This document shows positions 7,901 through 15,443 of a stretch of 49,268 nt of DNA, piece by piece. Position numbers and translations under genes: made by a program. This DNA comes from Psychroflexus aestuariivivens (lineage in GTDB: Bacteria; Bacteroidota; Bacteroidia; Flavobacteriales; Flavobacteriaceae). The notes under the pieces are model-generated. The model searched no databases. It had not been told where the DNA came from and saw only the letters and a program-made list of their open reading frames with translations. The stretch is taken from positions 1-49,268 of the forward strand of contig NZ_RQVT01000063.1 in assembly GCF_004010055.1 (NCBI RefSeq). Reading direction: 5' to 3'. Every line of letters starts with the position of its first letter. The stretch's first letter is position 1.

Positions 7901-10900
7901 AAATTCTCTAATTTTACTAAAGTTGGTGCTGCTAAGCTTCTTCTATAACTGAAGTAACTTCTGTTGAGTGTCGTAAAACTGGAAATACTGAAAACTCTGC
8001 TATAAATGTTAGAATTCCCAAAAGTTTTATAAAGGTTGTAATCTTCTTTTTCGAATTTTACTCGCCATTGGTGTGGTCTGAAATCATCTAGAGATGCGTC
8101 GTACATGCTGGCAACAACTTCTGCAGCTACTGGATTTTTAGTATCATCCGTAACTTTTAGCGACCAAGTTTCGTCACTACCAGGTTCAAGTTTGTTGCGG
8201 TGAGAAATTACTTCAACTTGTATTGAACTATTCTTCGTTTTGAAATCGATGTTTCTTGAATTGCTTTGCCATTGGTTTCCGTAAATATAACTCCACTGAA
8301 TTTGCGCTTTTTCTGTGTTATCTGGCAGTTTGATTTGTTTTGAAAGCTTGGTTTTTAAGGTGTAAAATCGACGCTCATAAAAGCCGTTTTGATTGGAAAT
8401 CTCTAAAAACACATAAAGCTCTTCTGCATCGCTTTGCATGTTGAGTTGAGCAAATTTTCCATTTGAATTTTCTAAACTTTCAGCTTCTAAAGTGAAAGTT
8501 TCTTGCGGAAGCTCTGCATCTGTTTTGGAAGTGTAATTGATGTTTTGTTTCGCTTCTATTTCGATACCGAATTCATCTTTGGTTTCGATTTTTAATTGGT
8601 ATTTTCCGCTTTCTAAATTTAATTTTTCATCATAATTAAAGATATTTTTTTTGTCAGTATCGACGATAATTTGTGAAACTAGAGTATCGATTTCATTCAG
8701 TTTTTCTAGTTCATTCTGATCGTAAGCTTCATGAGGGAAAAGTTCTGTAAATTGTTCGAATGGAATTTGCTGAATTTCTGGTGGCGACCACGGTCTGTAT
8801 TTAAGTTTTCGATCCAGACTTTTGAAACGGTAAATTTTTAAAGTGTCTTCAATGTTTTTTTTGTTTTTGTTCAAGTCGTTTGCAGTAATCTGAAACTCCT
8901 GATTTTGACCTTCAGTAATTTCGTTTTCCGTAAGAATATCTATGTTTAGACCGTGATAACCGATGTTTATATTTTTTTCAGCGGTTCTGGTTTCACCATT
9001 AATATCCGTAACCGAAGCTTTGATTTGATAAACGAAAATTGGTAAGAATTTTTTATCGACAGTCCTATCGGGTTCAGCTTTGAATATGATTTCAAAATTA
9101 CCGTCTTGGTCGGTTTCAACTTCACCAGCAGCAATTCTTTCTGGCTCTACTGATTCAAAATAACGTGTTTGGCGATACAACGGGTTGTAATTCATTCGTC
9201 TTTCAACAGTAAATTCTACTTTGGCATTAGAAACATTACCGCCAAAAAAGGCTTGCGCTTTGCCACTAATATTAATACTGTCGTTCAATTTATATGTGGT
9301 CTTCAGATCGTTTATGTCAACTTCAAATTTTGGACGTTTATATTCTTCAACATTGAAATTGGCAGTTTTAGCTTCAAAATCGAAATAATCATATTTGTCA
9401 TAAAACGAATCATTATTATCAAAATCTTCGTCAATTTCAATAGAATATTGACCTAAATTCCGACCACGCGGAATTTTGAATTTGCCATGAACGCTACCAA
9501 ATTCATTCGTTTTGAGTTGAAGCGAGTCTAGCACATCTTGATTTTGATCTAAAAGTAAAATTTGAACGGAAAAGTCTTCTACAGCAGATGTTTGGTTTTC
9601 TTCTATGGAATGGACAAAAGTTTTGAAAAACACTTCTTGTCCTGGTCTGTAAATACTTCTATCAGTAATACTTTGTGCGAATATCTGCAAACCCTCATCA
9701 GAATTTGAAGCTTGTCTTTCATAGGGTTTTGAGTAGGAATCTTTGGTGCTTAGCGTATCTTGGTTGTGGATAAATGTGATTTGGTAAGGCTGGTAAGGTT
9801 CTTCAAAATTAAATCTGGCAATTCCATTATTATTGGTAGGTTTTACAAAACTTTTATCGCTACGTTTTTTTTTGAATTCTAAATGAACTTGTGCATTTTC
9901 AATCGGTTTGCCATTCAGACGTTCGACCAGCTGAAAGTCTATGAAATTGTCTTTTATTAGAATTTGAAAAGCCAAATCAGACACTTTTACGATTTGATAC
10001 TTAAATTCATCGTAAATCACGTCCGAGTTCGATTTTTCTGAAAATTTTAATACGTATTGCCCTTTCTCAAGTTCTGGAATGAGCACTTCTGTGCTATAGT
10101 TGAAATAATCGTTTTGGTTTGGTAATTTGTAAGTTTTGCTTATTTCTGCTGTGTTCGATTCGAAAAAAGACTTAATGATCGATTCTCGTTGTTTGTAATC
10201 ATATTTTGAAATTTCGTCGAAAAACGAATTTTTTGCAGAGAGTTTGTATATTTCTAAATCTAAACTGTCTATATTTTTGAAATTCACCAAAACTTTTGAC
10301 ATTTGATTTGGAGAAATGATTTCTTGACTAGTGATTTCTAGGTCTGGGAATTTTATCTTTTTAATCAATTTTCGGGCTTGGCTAGATAACTGAGATTCTG
10401 GATATGTTTCGATACATTCTTCAGCTAATTTCACACTCTTTTTATTAAAATCGGGGTAATTTTCTTTGTTAGCAAATTGCTCGTGATATTCTGCTAACTT
10501 CAGAAGAATGCTTGCTTTAGAATAATCTTCGTCGAATTCATTTTTTAAACTTTGAAGACTTTTGATATATAATTCGACTGTTTTATCACCGAAATCACCA
10601 TTGTTTTTTAAAAACTCTAAACGTTCTAAAGCCAAAGAAAATACAGATAATTCGCTATTGTTTTGCCAATGGAAAGTTTCTAAATTCTGATATATTTTCA
10701 ATTGCTTGAAAATAGAAGCTGTCGATTGTTCTGTGTTTATATTTAATTTAATAAAGTTTTTTGTTGTCGCTAAAAAAATAGAATCTTCAGGTTTAAACGA
10801 TGATTTAAATTCAGAAGGTTGTCGGTATTGTTCTAGGAATTCAATATATCTGTTGGCTAGAATGTCGTAAATACTTGTTCTGAATTTTTGGTAATTATCG

Positions 10901-11424
10901 CCTATTTTTAAAAAGTCTTTGTAGTCCTTATCCTCAATTTTTTGCAATTTAGATGATGGATTCAGTGACTCTTGGTACAAACTGTCGATCTGATGGTAAA
11001 GCTTGTTTTCACTCCAAGTTGTAAAGTCTTCAGAAGATCTATTGGTTTCGCTTCGTCTTCTGATTTTGTAGTAATTGCTATTGTAATATTCATTCAGGCT
11101 TTCGGCTAAATGTGAAGTCAAGATTTGTTTGAAAGGGAATTTTTGAGATTTAATTTCTTTTAAAAATGCTTGATAGACATCGTTTTCACTATTTTCTTTC
11201 AGCATCAATTCAAATTTCGACTTGTAGATGAATGCTTTTGCAGCTTGCTTTTGATTGTTTTTTCGCTTGGCTTTGTCATAAATTTCTAAAACCAACTCAT
11301 AAGCATCTTTAGAATGATCTTTAGTTTCTAGAATTTCAATTTTATCCCATAATTTGTCATATTTCTTTTGGGCGAATAAGTTCAAACTTAAAAGGCAGAT
11401 AAGTAGAATCAAGAAATTTTTCAT
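4954..11424 (-). CDS. Giant alpha-2-macroglobulin-family protein with inserted SusC-type regulatory/TonB-plug module
   Basis: 2156 residues with a signal peptide (MKNFLILLICLLSLNLFAQ). The N-terminal 500 or so are helical and Lys/Glu-rich. MG-type domains follow, including the MG2 signature DRSIYRPGQ near residue 590, and a bait-region-type domain from about 975. A SusC-like module fills about 1206-1385: a carboxypeptidase-regulatory repeat (GYVYDEDGLPVPGANILIKG), a LDEVIVTGYDD box and a plug with LYVVDGEI and SLYGSRGANGVILI. The A2M domain starts near 1400 (FFMPQLSTDKNGE). A thioester-type CxEQ motif (CSEQ, Cys1630) is followed by a terpenoid-cyclase-like helical region and a C-terminal receptor-like domain. 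No TonB-receptor barrel is present. Bacterial members are thought to trap proteases in the envelope. The role of the plug is unknown. Confidence 0.88.
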   Translation of the reverse strand: MKNFLILLICLLSLNLFAQKKYDKLWDKIEILETKDHSKDAYELVLEIYDKAKRKNNQKQAAKAFIYKSKFELMLKENSENDVYQAFLKEIKSQKFPFKQILTSHLAESLNEYYNSNYYKIRRRSETNRSSEDFTTWSENKLYHQIDSLYQESLNPSSKLQKIEDKDYKDFLKIGDNYQKFRTSIYDILANRYIEFLEQYRQPSEFKSSFKPEDSIFLATTKNFIKLNINTEQSTASIFKQLKIYQNLETFHWQNNSELSVFSLALERLEFLKNNGDFGDKTVELYIKSLQSLKNEFDEDYSKASILLKLAEYHEQFANKENYPDFNKKSVKLAEECIETYPESQLSSQARKLIKKIKFPDLEITSQEIISPNQMSKVLVNFKNIDSLDLEIYKLSAKNSFFDEISKYDYKQRESIIKSFFESNTAEISKTYKLPNQNDYFNYSTEVLIPELEKGQYVLKFSEKSNSDVIYDEFKYQIVKVSDLAFQILIKDNFIDFQLVERLNGKPIENAQVHLEFKKKRSDKSFVKPTNNNGIARFNFEEPYQPYQITFIHNQDTLSTKDSYSKPYERQASNSDEGLQIFAQSITDRSIYRPGQEVFFKTFVHSIEENQTSAVEDFSVQILLLDQNQDVLDSLQLKTNEFGSVHGKFKIPRGRNLGQYSIEIDEDFDNNDSFYDKYDYFDFEAKTANFNVEEYKRPKFEVDINDLKTTYKLNDSINISGKAQAFFGGNVSNAKVEFTVERRMNYNPLYRQTRYFESVEPERIAAGEVETDQDGNFEIIFKAEPDRTVDKKFLPIFVYQIKASVTDINGETRTAEKNINIGYHGLNIDILTENEITEGQNQEFQITANDLNKNKKNIEDTLKIYRFKSLDRKLKYRPWSPPEIQQIPFEQFTELFPHEAYDQNELEKLNEIDTLVSQIIVDTDKKNIFNYDEKLNLESGKYQLKIETKDEFGIEIEAKQNINYTSKTDAELPQETFTLEAESLENSNGKFAQLNMQSDAEELYVFLEISNQNGFYERRFYTLKTKLSKQIKLPDNTEKAQIQWSYIYGNQWQSNSRNIDFKTKNSSIQVEVISHRNKLEPGSDETWSLKVTDDTKNPVAAEVVASMYDASLDDFRPHQWRVKFEKEDYNLYKTFGNSNIYSRVFSISSFTTLNRSYFSYRRSLAAPTLVKLENFGYDFTNPFEAQNEYVKKLIAKLKTKIKFKNGTVSGYVYDEDGLPVPGANILIKGTNRGTQTDFDGFYVIKANKGDELIAESIGYATQTTTIYNSGINFTLKVNSESLDEVIVTGYDDESSFAMKGAVSGIQVEDAEASPTHNSSVTIRGNGSISGGKTPLYVVDGEIVSGENFRNLNPNNIAEVNILKGEEATSLYGSRGANGVILISSKSGDAELEAALKQIKPRKDLKETAFFMPQLSTDKNGEVIFNFESPEALTKWKFQALAHDKKMRSHRTELNVVTQKKLNISPNFPRFFRSGDRIFISAKITNLTDEALNGMAQLSFKNEITQESINIINSEDSQRVNIPAKGSKNVSFELKIPENIEAVRYKIIAKAGQFTDGQEDVIPVLSNKVLITETLPIWVEPNSKTDFTFSAMKNNDSETLVHKSLTFNYNMNPIWTALEALPYTMDFPHECSEQTFAKLYSNLLSVKILNTHPDVQNILKQWRDSENETGAMFENEELKQILIEETPWLQEALDDDAQRKQLSKLLDKDKNEQNIQELISKLNAMQLPNGAFPWFSGGHKNFLISQHILAGFGHLEQLEAFDIENSEAENMVKKLVMFLDKAYQDDENKKTEYQTLHYLYSRSFFKTYNKPTITKLAAEFLDAHQDDWISFSFSQKLLFALISNRFGYDNLAKTVLEALEQNAVIETDKGMYWKENFTNYNWQNSAIENQALAVEAFREILEDQQKTNLLKQWLIHSKRKAAWPTTKATTEAIYALMLSGKSWTTSEKIPSIKLGDISIEISEEERQSKRIKKVFSAENIQPEMANIEIKNKSDSPQFGGIFWQYLENLDNVKSSSSEYLQVEKEWFVVKQTSDGENMIRLQNESLKIGDLVRIQLTIKAKDDFNFIHLKDLRASTFEPTDVISEYKYKDGLRFYQVTKDASTNFFIDDLPRGTYILEYDLRANQNGDFTGGHSNLQSMYAPEFSARTKGGRILVEK

Positions 11425-11482
11425 AGGTAGAAATTTATGATTTAAAAATACAGATTAATTCATAAAGCGTGCCGTTTATAAC

Positions 11483-11540
11483 AAGAAACCTGAAGTGAAA
11501 ACTCCAGGTTCTTATCTAAAACAAACTTTGAGTTTGTTTT
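11483..11540 (-). terminator. Tandem hairpins downstream of the small membrane protein gene
   Basis: AAAACAAACT/AGTTTGTTTT (11518-11527 and 11531-11540) forms a tight A+T-rich stem overlapping the stop codon of the 98-residue gene. A second stem, AAGAAACCTG/CAGGTTCTT (11483-11492 and 11505-11513), follows on the minus strand and leads into a T-rich tail. Together they probably end transcription before the macroglobulin gene. Confidence 0.65.
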
Positions 11541-11835
11541 AATTTACGAAAAAATGATAATACATAAATGCCCCCGTAGAAATACAAATAAAAAGAGAAA
11601 ACGAAAGTAATTTTTGTTTCACTTTTTTTATTTGACCTTCTTTATATTGCCTCCTTAAGACAATATACAAAGAAACTAATGAAAGAATTGCCATTCCTGT
11701 TGCTATGTTTGTTTTCAAATTGCTATTTATAAATTCAGAGTCTTTAATGAAGATATAGTAAGTTGCAAGCATTCCAAAAGGGAATATTTGAAAGTTTTTA
11801 GTAGAAATTCTATATTTTTTACCGTCGGCCATCAT
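11539..11835 (-). CDS. Small membrane protein, unknown function
   Basis: 98 residues that I do not recognise. Three hydrophobic stretches are visible: about residues 16-30 (IFPFGMLATYYIFI), 43-60 (IATGMAILSLVSLYIVL) and 77-95 (LLSFSLFICISTGAFMYYHF). A Lys/Arg-rich loop (RRQYKEGQIKKVKQK) separates the second and third, so an inner-membrane protein is likely. It starts MMADGKKYRIS; either Met could be used. It stands alone, 165 bases after fic, with strong hairpins behind it. No motif points to a function. Confidence 0.6.
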   Translation of the reverse strand: MMADGKKYRISTKNFQIFPFGMLATYYIFIKDSEFINSNLKTNIATGMAILSLVSLYIVLRRQYKEGQIKKVKQKLLSFSLFICISTGAFMYYHFFVN

Positions 11836-11865
11836 TTTAATTTAATCGAATGAATTCTTTATGTG

Positions 11866-11910
11866 TTAGGCTACAATTGTCAATTTTTTACATAATTATT
11901 TGTAGCCTAA
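11866..11910. repeat. 11-bp perfect inverted repeat in the fic / small-membrane-protein gap
   Basis: TTAGGCTACAA (11866-11876) and TTGTAGCCTAA (11900-11910) are exact reverse complements separated by 23 A+T-rich bases. They lie between the fic stop and the start of the small membrane protein gene. No U-run follows on either strand, so this is not a normal terminator. It could be an operator, an RNA stem in the leader of the downstream gene, or the ends of a decayed small element. Confidence 0.6.
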
Positions 11911-12000
11911 ATTAAAATGAAAATTAAAAAAATATAAATAACTTCTTGAAATTTGTAATGTTAAATTTTCAATATTTCTTAAAAATAACCTTACCGTTTG

Positions 12001-12945
12001 CTAGCGTTTTCGCTTTCTATTTTGAATATAATCTTCAATCGCTTTTTTGGAAGTCAGCCAGTTTCGACCTTCTTTGTAGGCGTCTATTTTACCTTGACGT
12101 GCCAAAAGACTAATGTAGTCTTGGCTATAAGGCAAGTTTTCCTCTTCTACTAAGTTAGCAATTTCTTGATAATCGTCATTGGCTTCTGGCAATGCATTGA
12201 GATAAATATTCAGTGTGCGTTCCAAAGCTTGTGCCATGAGTAGCATTAGCTTTTCATAATTGCCTTTGTTTGCAGAATTCAATGCTGAATAATATTTCTT
12301 GCGGTCTGTACTCAAAATAATAGCAGGCGTAAAACCTTCTTTCATCAAAATTAAATTCATTGCCAAGCGTACTGTTCTGCCATTTCCGTCAAAAAATGGA
12401 TGAATCCAAACAAATTTATGATGGAAAAATGTAGCCAACTCCAAAGTGTTGAGTCCTAATGGATTTTCTTTTATGAATTTTACCAATTCATCGACCAAAT
12501 CTGAAACTTTTCTTGCATTTGGAGGTACAAAATTTGCGCCAGTAATACGCACACCTGCTGTTCTGAAGCGTCCAGCAAAATCTTCTTCTATACTTCTAAG
12601 CACAAACTCATGAAGCTTCATGATGTCTTTGGCAGACAGCTCATAGTTTGGGTTCACTAGTTTGTAAAGATAATTCAGAGCTAACTCGTGATTTTTGGCT
12701 TCAAAATGCTCACGAAGCGATTTTCCTTTGACAGTGATGCCTTCTTGAAGCACCATTTGGGTTTCCCTGAGTGTAAGTGTGTTGCCTTCGATGCTGTTGG
12801 AGTTGTAAATCCATTCTACAGCCAAAGCTTCTTTTATTTTTCCCAAAGCTATGCTTGGGAGCGGTCTGGCTTTGGTTAGCAGATTCTTCTTTTCTTCCAG
12901 TCTTTTGAAAGTTGTGTCTAATTTTGGGCGATATGTATTATCCAT
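12001..12945 (-). CDS. Fic family protein with C-terminal helix-turn-helix
   Basis: 314 residues from the ATG at 12945. The Fic core motif HPFFDGNGRTVR is intact (catalytic His near residue 182). An N-terminal inhibitory motif, SNSIEGN (about 49-55), fits the (S/T)xxxE(G/N) rule of self-inhibited class II Fic enzymes. The family usually transfers AMP to a target protein. The last 40 residues (YISLLARQGKIDAYKEGRNW...) look like an excisionase-type winged helix-turn-helix, suggesting DNA binding. A longer frame from a TTG at 12969 is unlikely because that codon precedes the -7 box. The ATG at 12954 is also possible. An inverted repeat sits at the promoter. Confidence 0.88.
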   Translation of the reverse strand: MDNTYRPKLDTTFKRLEEKKNLLTKARPLPSIALGKIKEALAVEWIYNSNSIEGNTLTLRETQMVLQEGITVKGKSLREHFEAKNHELALNYLYKLVNPNYELSAKDIMKLHEFVLRSIEEDFAGRFRTAGVRITGANFVPPNARKVSDLVDELVKFIKENPLGLNTLELATFFHHKFVWIHPFFDGNGRTVRLAMNLILMKEGFTPAIILSTDRKKYYSALNSANKGNYEKLMLLMAQALERTLNIYLNALPEANDDYQEIANLVEEENLPYSQDYISLLARQGKIDAYKEGRNWLTSKKAIEDYIQNRKRKR

Positions 12946-12958
12946 TCTCCACATACCA

Positions 12959-13012
12959 CAAATATACAACTATTATCGGGAAATTCCTTTTTTTTAACTA
13001 TCCGATAATAGT
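12959..13012 (-). promoter_or_regulatory. fic promoter with inverted-repeat operator
   Basis: Minus-strand TATATTTG (12966-12959) matches the TAnnTTTG -7 box. Directly upstream are the arms ACTATTATCGG (12969-12979) and CCGATAATAGT (13002-13012), exact 11-bp inverted repeats spaced 33 bases centre to centre, about three helical turns. The outer copy is itself a partial palindrome, ACTATCCGATAATAGT (12997-13012). The layout suits repression of fic by a dimeric DNA-binding protein, perhaps Fic's own C-terminal helix-turn-helix. Confidence 0.65.
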
Positions 13013-13033
13013 ATTTGACTAAAATTCAATACT

Positions 13034-13588
13034 TTAAATGTATTCAATTTTATCTTGAATGCTTGTTTTTCGTTTGCCTTGTGGTAATTCTCCGTCAAAT
13101 TTTCCCATATAAAAAAAGCCTAAACATCTTTCGTTTGTTTCAAATTCAAAAAATTCGTCTAAATGGTGAATCATTTTTGGTGAACTCCAATATGCACCGA
13201 TTTTCAAGTCAAATGCAGTAAGCCACATATTTTGTACAGCCATGGCAACTGCTGCAATTTCTTCCCATTCAGGTATTTTGCCAGGGTGAGTTTTGATGCA
13301 AATAGCTATAACTGTGTGTGATTTTTCGAATTTCGAAATATTTTTTTTGCTCTCAAAATTTGAACTTTTTCCCTTAATTTCAGCTTTTTTGTCAACGAGA
13401 AAACGTCCAAGTTTTAACTTGCTATCGCCTTGCAAAATTTTGAATCGCCACGGTTCAGTATGTTTGTGATTCGGTGCCCAGTTGGCAGATTCCAAAACCG
13501 TATCTAATTCTTTTTTAGAAATTTCTTCAGAATTGAACTGCTTAGGATATACTGACCGTCTGGATTGAATAATGTCTTGTAAATTCAT
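13034..13588 (-). CDS. Nitroreductase family protein
   Basis: 184 residues from the ATG at 13588 (MNLQDIIQSRRSVYP). The N-terminal RRSV segment and ESANWAPNHKHTEPWRF are the FMN-phosphate-binding signatures of the NfsB/YdjA-like nitroreductase fold. AAVAMAVQNMWLTAFDLKIGAYWSS and RCLGFFYMGKFDGELP complete it. Such enzymes are FMN-dependent NAD(P)H oxidoreductases of broad or unknown substrate range. A longer reading from 13732 would run 48 residues back through the preceding aminotransferase gene in another frame and is rejected. The start lies only 4 bases after the aminotransferase stop, so it is the third gene of that operon. Confidence 0.88.
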   Translation of the reverse strand: MNLQDIIQSRRSVYPKQFNSEEISKKELDTVLESANWAPNHKHTEPWRFKILQGDSKLKLGRFLVDKKAEIKGKSSNFESKKNISKFEKSHTVIAICIKTHPGKIPEWEEIAAVAMAVQNMWLTAFDLKIGAYWSSPKMIHHLDEFFEFETNERCLGFFYMGKFDGELPQGKRKTSIQDKIEYI

Positions 13589-13592
13589 GAAT

Positions 13593-14741
13593 TTAGATTT
13601 TAAAAACTTCTCTAATTCCTTGCTTAATTCTTTCTCGATCCTCGTCCGTAAGATTTGAACCCGAAGGCAAACAGAGCCCTTGTTCAAATAATTTTTCAGC
13701 AACTTTCCCACCATAAAAAGGTGTGTTTTCAAATACAGGTTGCATATGCATCGGTTTCCAAAGTGGGCGACTTTCTATATTATATTTTTCCAAGTGAAGT
13801 CTCAAATCTTCACGAGAAATACCATTCGTTTGCTCTGGGTTTATAGTAATTGCAGACAACCAATGATTACTTTTGAAATTTTCGTTCGGTTCAGTTAACA
13901 CCTTTACGCCTTTGATGTCTTTAAAAATAGAAACGTAAAAATCATGCATTTTTCTACGCAATGCAACATGCTTGTCTAAAACCAACATTTGTCCGCGACC
14001 AATTCCAGCTGAAATATTGCTCATTCTATAATTGAAACCGATTTCTGAATGTTGATAATGCGGTGCATTATCTCTAGCTTGAGTGGAATAATATACGATT
14101 TTCTGTTTGTCGGATTCAGTTGGGCAAACCAATGCACCACCGCCAGAAGTTGTAATGATTTTATTACCATTGAAGGACAAAGCGCTATAAGCTCCAAAAG
14201 TACCGCAAGATTTATTTTTGTAAGTTGAACCTAAGGACTCCGCTGCATCTTCAATAATTGGAATTTCATATTTCGATGCGACGGCATGAATTTCATCGAC
14301 CAAATAAGGCATGCCATACAAGTGAACAGGTATAATTGCTTTTGGTTTTTTACCCTTAGAAATTCTATCCTCAATAGCTTCTTTCAAAGCTTTTGGACAC
14401 ATATTCCAAGTGCTTGGCTCACTATCTACGAAAATAGGTTTTGCACCTTGGTAGACAATCGGATTCGAAGAACCGCAGAAAGTAAAACTTTGACAAATTA
14501 CCTCATCACCAGATTGAACACCAAGTTTTACCAGTGCCAAATGAATAGCAGCAGTACCGCTACTTAAGACTGCAATATGCTTGTCTTGATTGATATAGTT
14601 GACCAAGTCTTTTTCAAATCCGTTGACATTTGGTCCAAGCGGAGCAATCCAATTTTCCGCAAAAGCGCTATTTACAAAATCTTGTTCTTTACCACCCATA
14701 TGTGGAGAAGACAACCATATTTTAGATAATTCTGATGACAT
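13593..14741 (-). CDS. DegT/DnrJ/EryC1/StrS-family PLP-dependent sugar aminotransferase
   Basis: 382 residues. Signatures include SSGTAAIHLAL (about 60-70), IEDAAESLGS and the PLP-binding Lys194 in FNGNKIITTSGGG. The family transfers an amino group from glutamate to a nucleotide-linked keto sugar. With a PglC-type sugar transferase 10 bases upstream, the likely product is an aminosugar such as a bacillosamine-type residue for a surface glycan or glycoprotein. No PglD-like acetyltransferase or PglF-like dehydratase is next to it, so the pathway must be completed elsewhere. The exact substrate cannot be read from the sequence. Confidence 0.9.
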   Translation of the reverse strand: MSSELSKIWLSSPHMGGKEQDFVNSAFAENWIAPLGPNVNGFEKDLVNYINQDKHIAVLSSGTAAIHLALVKLGVQSGDEVICQSFTFCGSSNPIVYQGAKPIFVDSEPSTWNMCPKALKEAIEDRISKGKKPKAIIPVHLYGMPYLVDEIHAVASKYEIPIIEDAAESLGSTYKNKSCGTFGAYSALSFNGNKIITTSGGGALVCPTESDKQKIVYYSTQARDNAPHYQHSEIGFNYRMSNISAGIGRGQMLVLDKHVALRRKMHDFYVSIFKDIKGVKVLTEPNENFKSNHWLSAITINPEQTNGISREDLRLHLEKYNIESRPLWKPMHMQPVFENTPFYGGKVAEKLFEQGLCLPSGSNLTDEDRERIKQGIREVFKI

Positions 14742-14751
14742 ATTGGCTATT

Positions 14752-15315
14752 TTATTTGAAAGGTAAAAGTAAAGTTTTAATCAGTATTTTAATGTCAAGA
14801 CCAAAAGAAATATTATTTCGATATTTCAAATTAAGTTTAACTTTTTCAGGAAATATAACCTGATCGTTATATTCTAATGGATTTTCTTGTTGGGATAGAA
14901 TTTCCTCTTCGTTTGCAAACTCAATAGAGGCGTAACCAGTAATGCCAGGTTTCAAGTCTAGAATACTTCGATTTCCACCTTGAAGCTGATCGTAATATCC
15001 AGGCAAATCAGGTCTCGGTCCAACAAGACTCATTTCACATTTTATGACATTGACTAGTTGTGGAAGCTCGTCGATTTTAGTTTTTCTAAGAAATTTTAAA
15101 AAAAGATTTGAACTGGAATCTGCTTTAATTGTTTTGAATTTTAAAATAGTGAAGTTTTCACCAAATTGCCCGACACGTTTCTGATAAAATATTGGATTTG
15201 ACTTATGGATCATAAGTAAAATAAGATAAACAAAAAGTAACAAAGGAAATAAAACCGCTAGTAAAACTAATGACCAAAATACATCAAAAATTACTTTGAA
15301 AAACCTTATGTACAT
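14752..15315 (-). CDS. Sugar transferase, PglC-like phosphoglycosyl transferase
   Basis: 187 residues. One hydrophobic N-terminal re-entrant segment (FDVFWSLVLLAVLFPLLLFVYLILLMI, about 10-36) is followed by the cytoplasmic catalytic domain. The domain has YQKRVGQFGENF, KFKTI, the Asp-Glu dyad in KIDELPQL, and SLVGPRPDLPGY. Minimal enzymes of this type move a phosphosugar from a UDP-sugar to undecaprenyl phosphate to start glycan synthesis. The size matches the monotopic PglC class rather than the long WcaJ class. It heads the operon with the aminotransferase (10-base gap) and the nitroreductase. Confidence 0.9.
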   Translation of the reverse strand: MYIRFFKVIFDVFWSLVLLAVLFPLLLFVYLILLMIHKSNPIFYQKRVGQFGENFTILKFKTIKADSSSNLFLKFLRKTKIDELPQLVNVIKCEMSLVGPRPDLPGYYDQLQGGNRSILDLKPGITGYASIEFANEEEILSQQENPLEYNDQVIFPEKVKLNLKYRNNISFGLDIKILIKTLLLPFK

Positions 15316-15341
15316 CTGAAGTCATTATTTTTAGTTATGTT

Positions 15342-15349
15342 CAAAAATA
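15342..15349 (-). promoter_or_regulatory. -7 box for the sugar-transferase operon
   Basis: Minus-strand TATTTTTG matches TAnnTTTG and lies 27 bases before the ATG at 15315. No clear TTTG at -33 spacing is seen. Confidence 0.45.
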
Positions 15350-15388
15350 AGATAAGTGAACAAGACTTTAGTTTAAATTTCAAATAAA

Positions 15389-15419
15389 AACAGCCTAAAC
15401 TAAAATCGCTTAGGCTGTT
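15389..15419 (-). terminator. Terminator of the T9SS cargo gene
   Basis: AACAGCCTAA (15389-15398) and TTAGGCTGTT (15410-15419) form a 10-bp stem. On the minus strand it is followed by TTTATTTG. It lies 25 bases after the stop of the gene at 15444-16469. Confidence 0.85.
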
Positions 15420-15443
15420 AAATTTTTTCAATAAAACTGGTTT

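Noticed and set aside
4954-11424. Possibility that the macroglobulin and the TonB-plug part are two genes joined by an assembly error
   Set aside because: One uninterrupted frame runs through, with macroglobulin sequence on both sides of the module and no start or stop signals at its edges.
12946-12969. TTG start at 12969 for Fic
   Set aside because: The codon lies upstream of and within the -7 box region, so it would not be on the transcript.
13589-13732. 48 extra N-terminal residues for the nitroreductase
   Set aside because: They overlap the upstream aminotransferase gene in another frame and do not resemble the family; the ATG at 13588 begins the conserved sequence.
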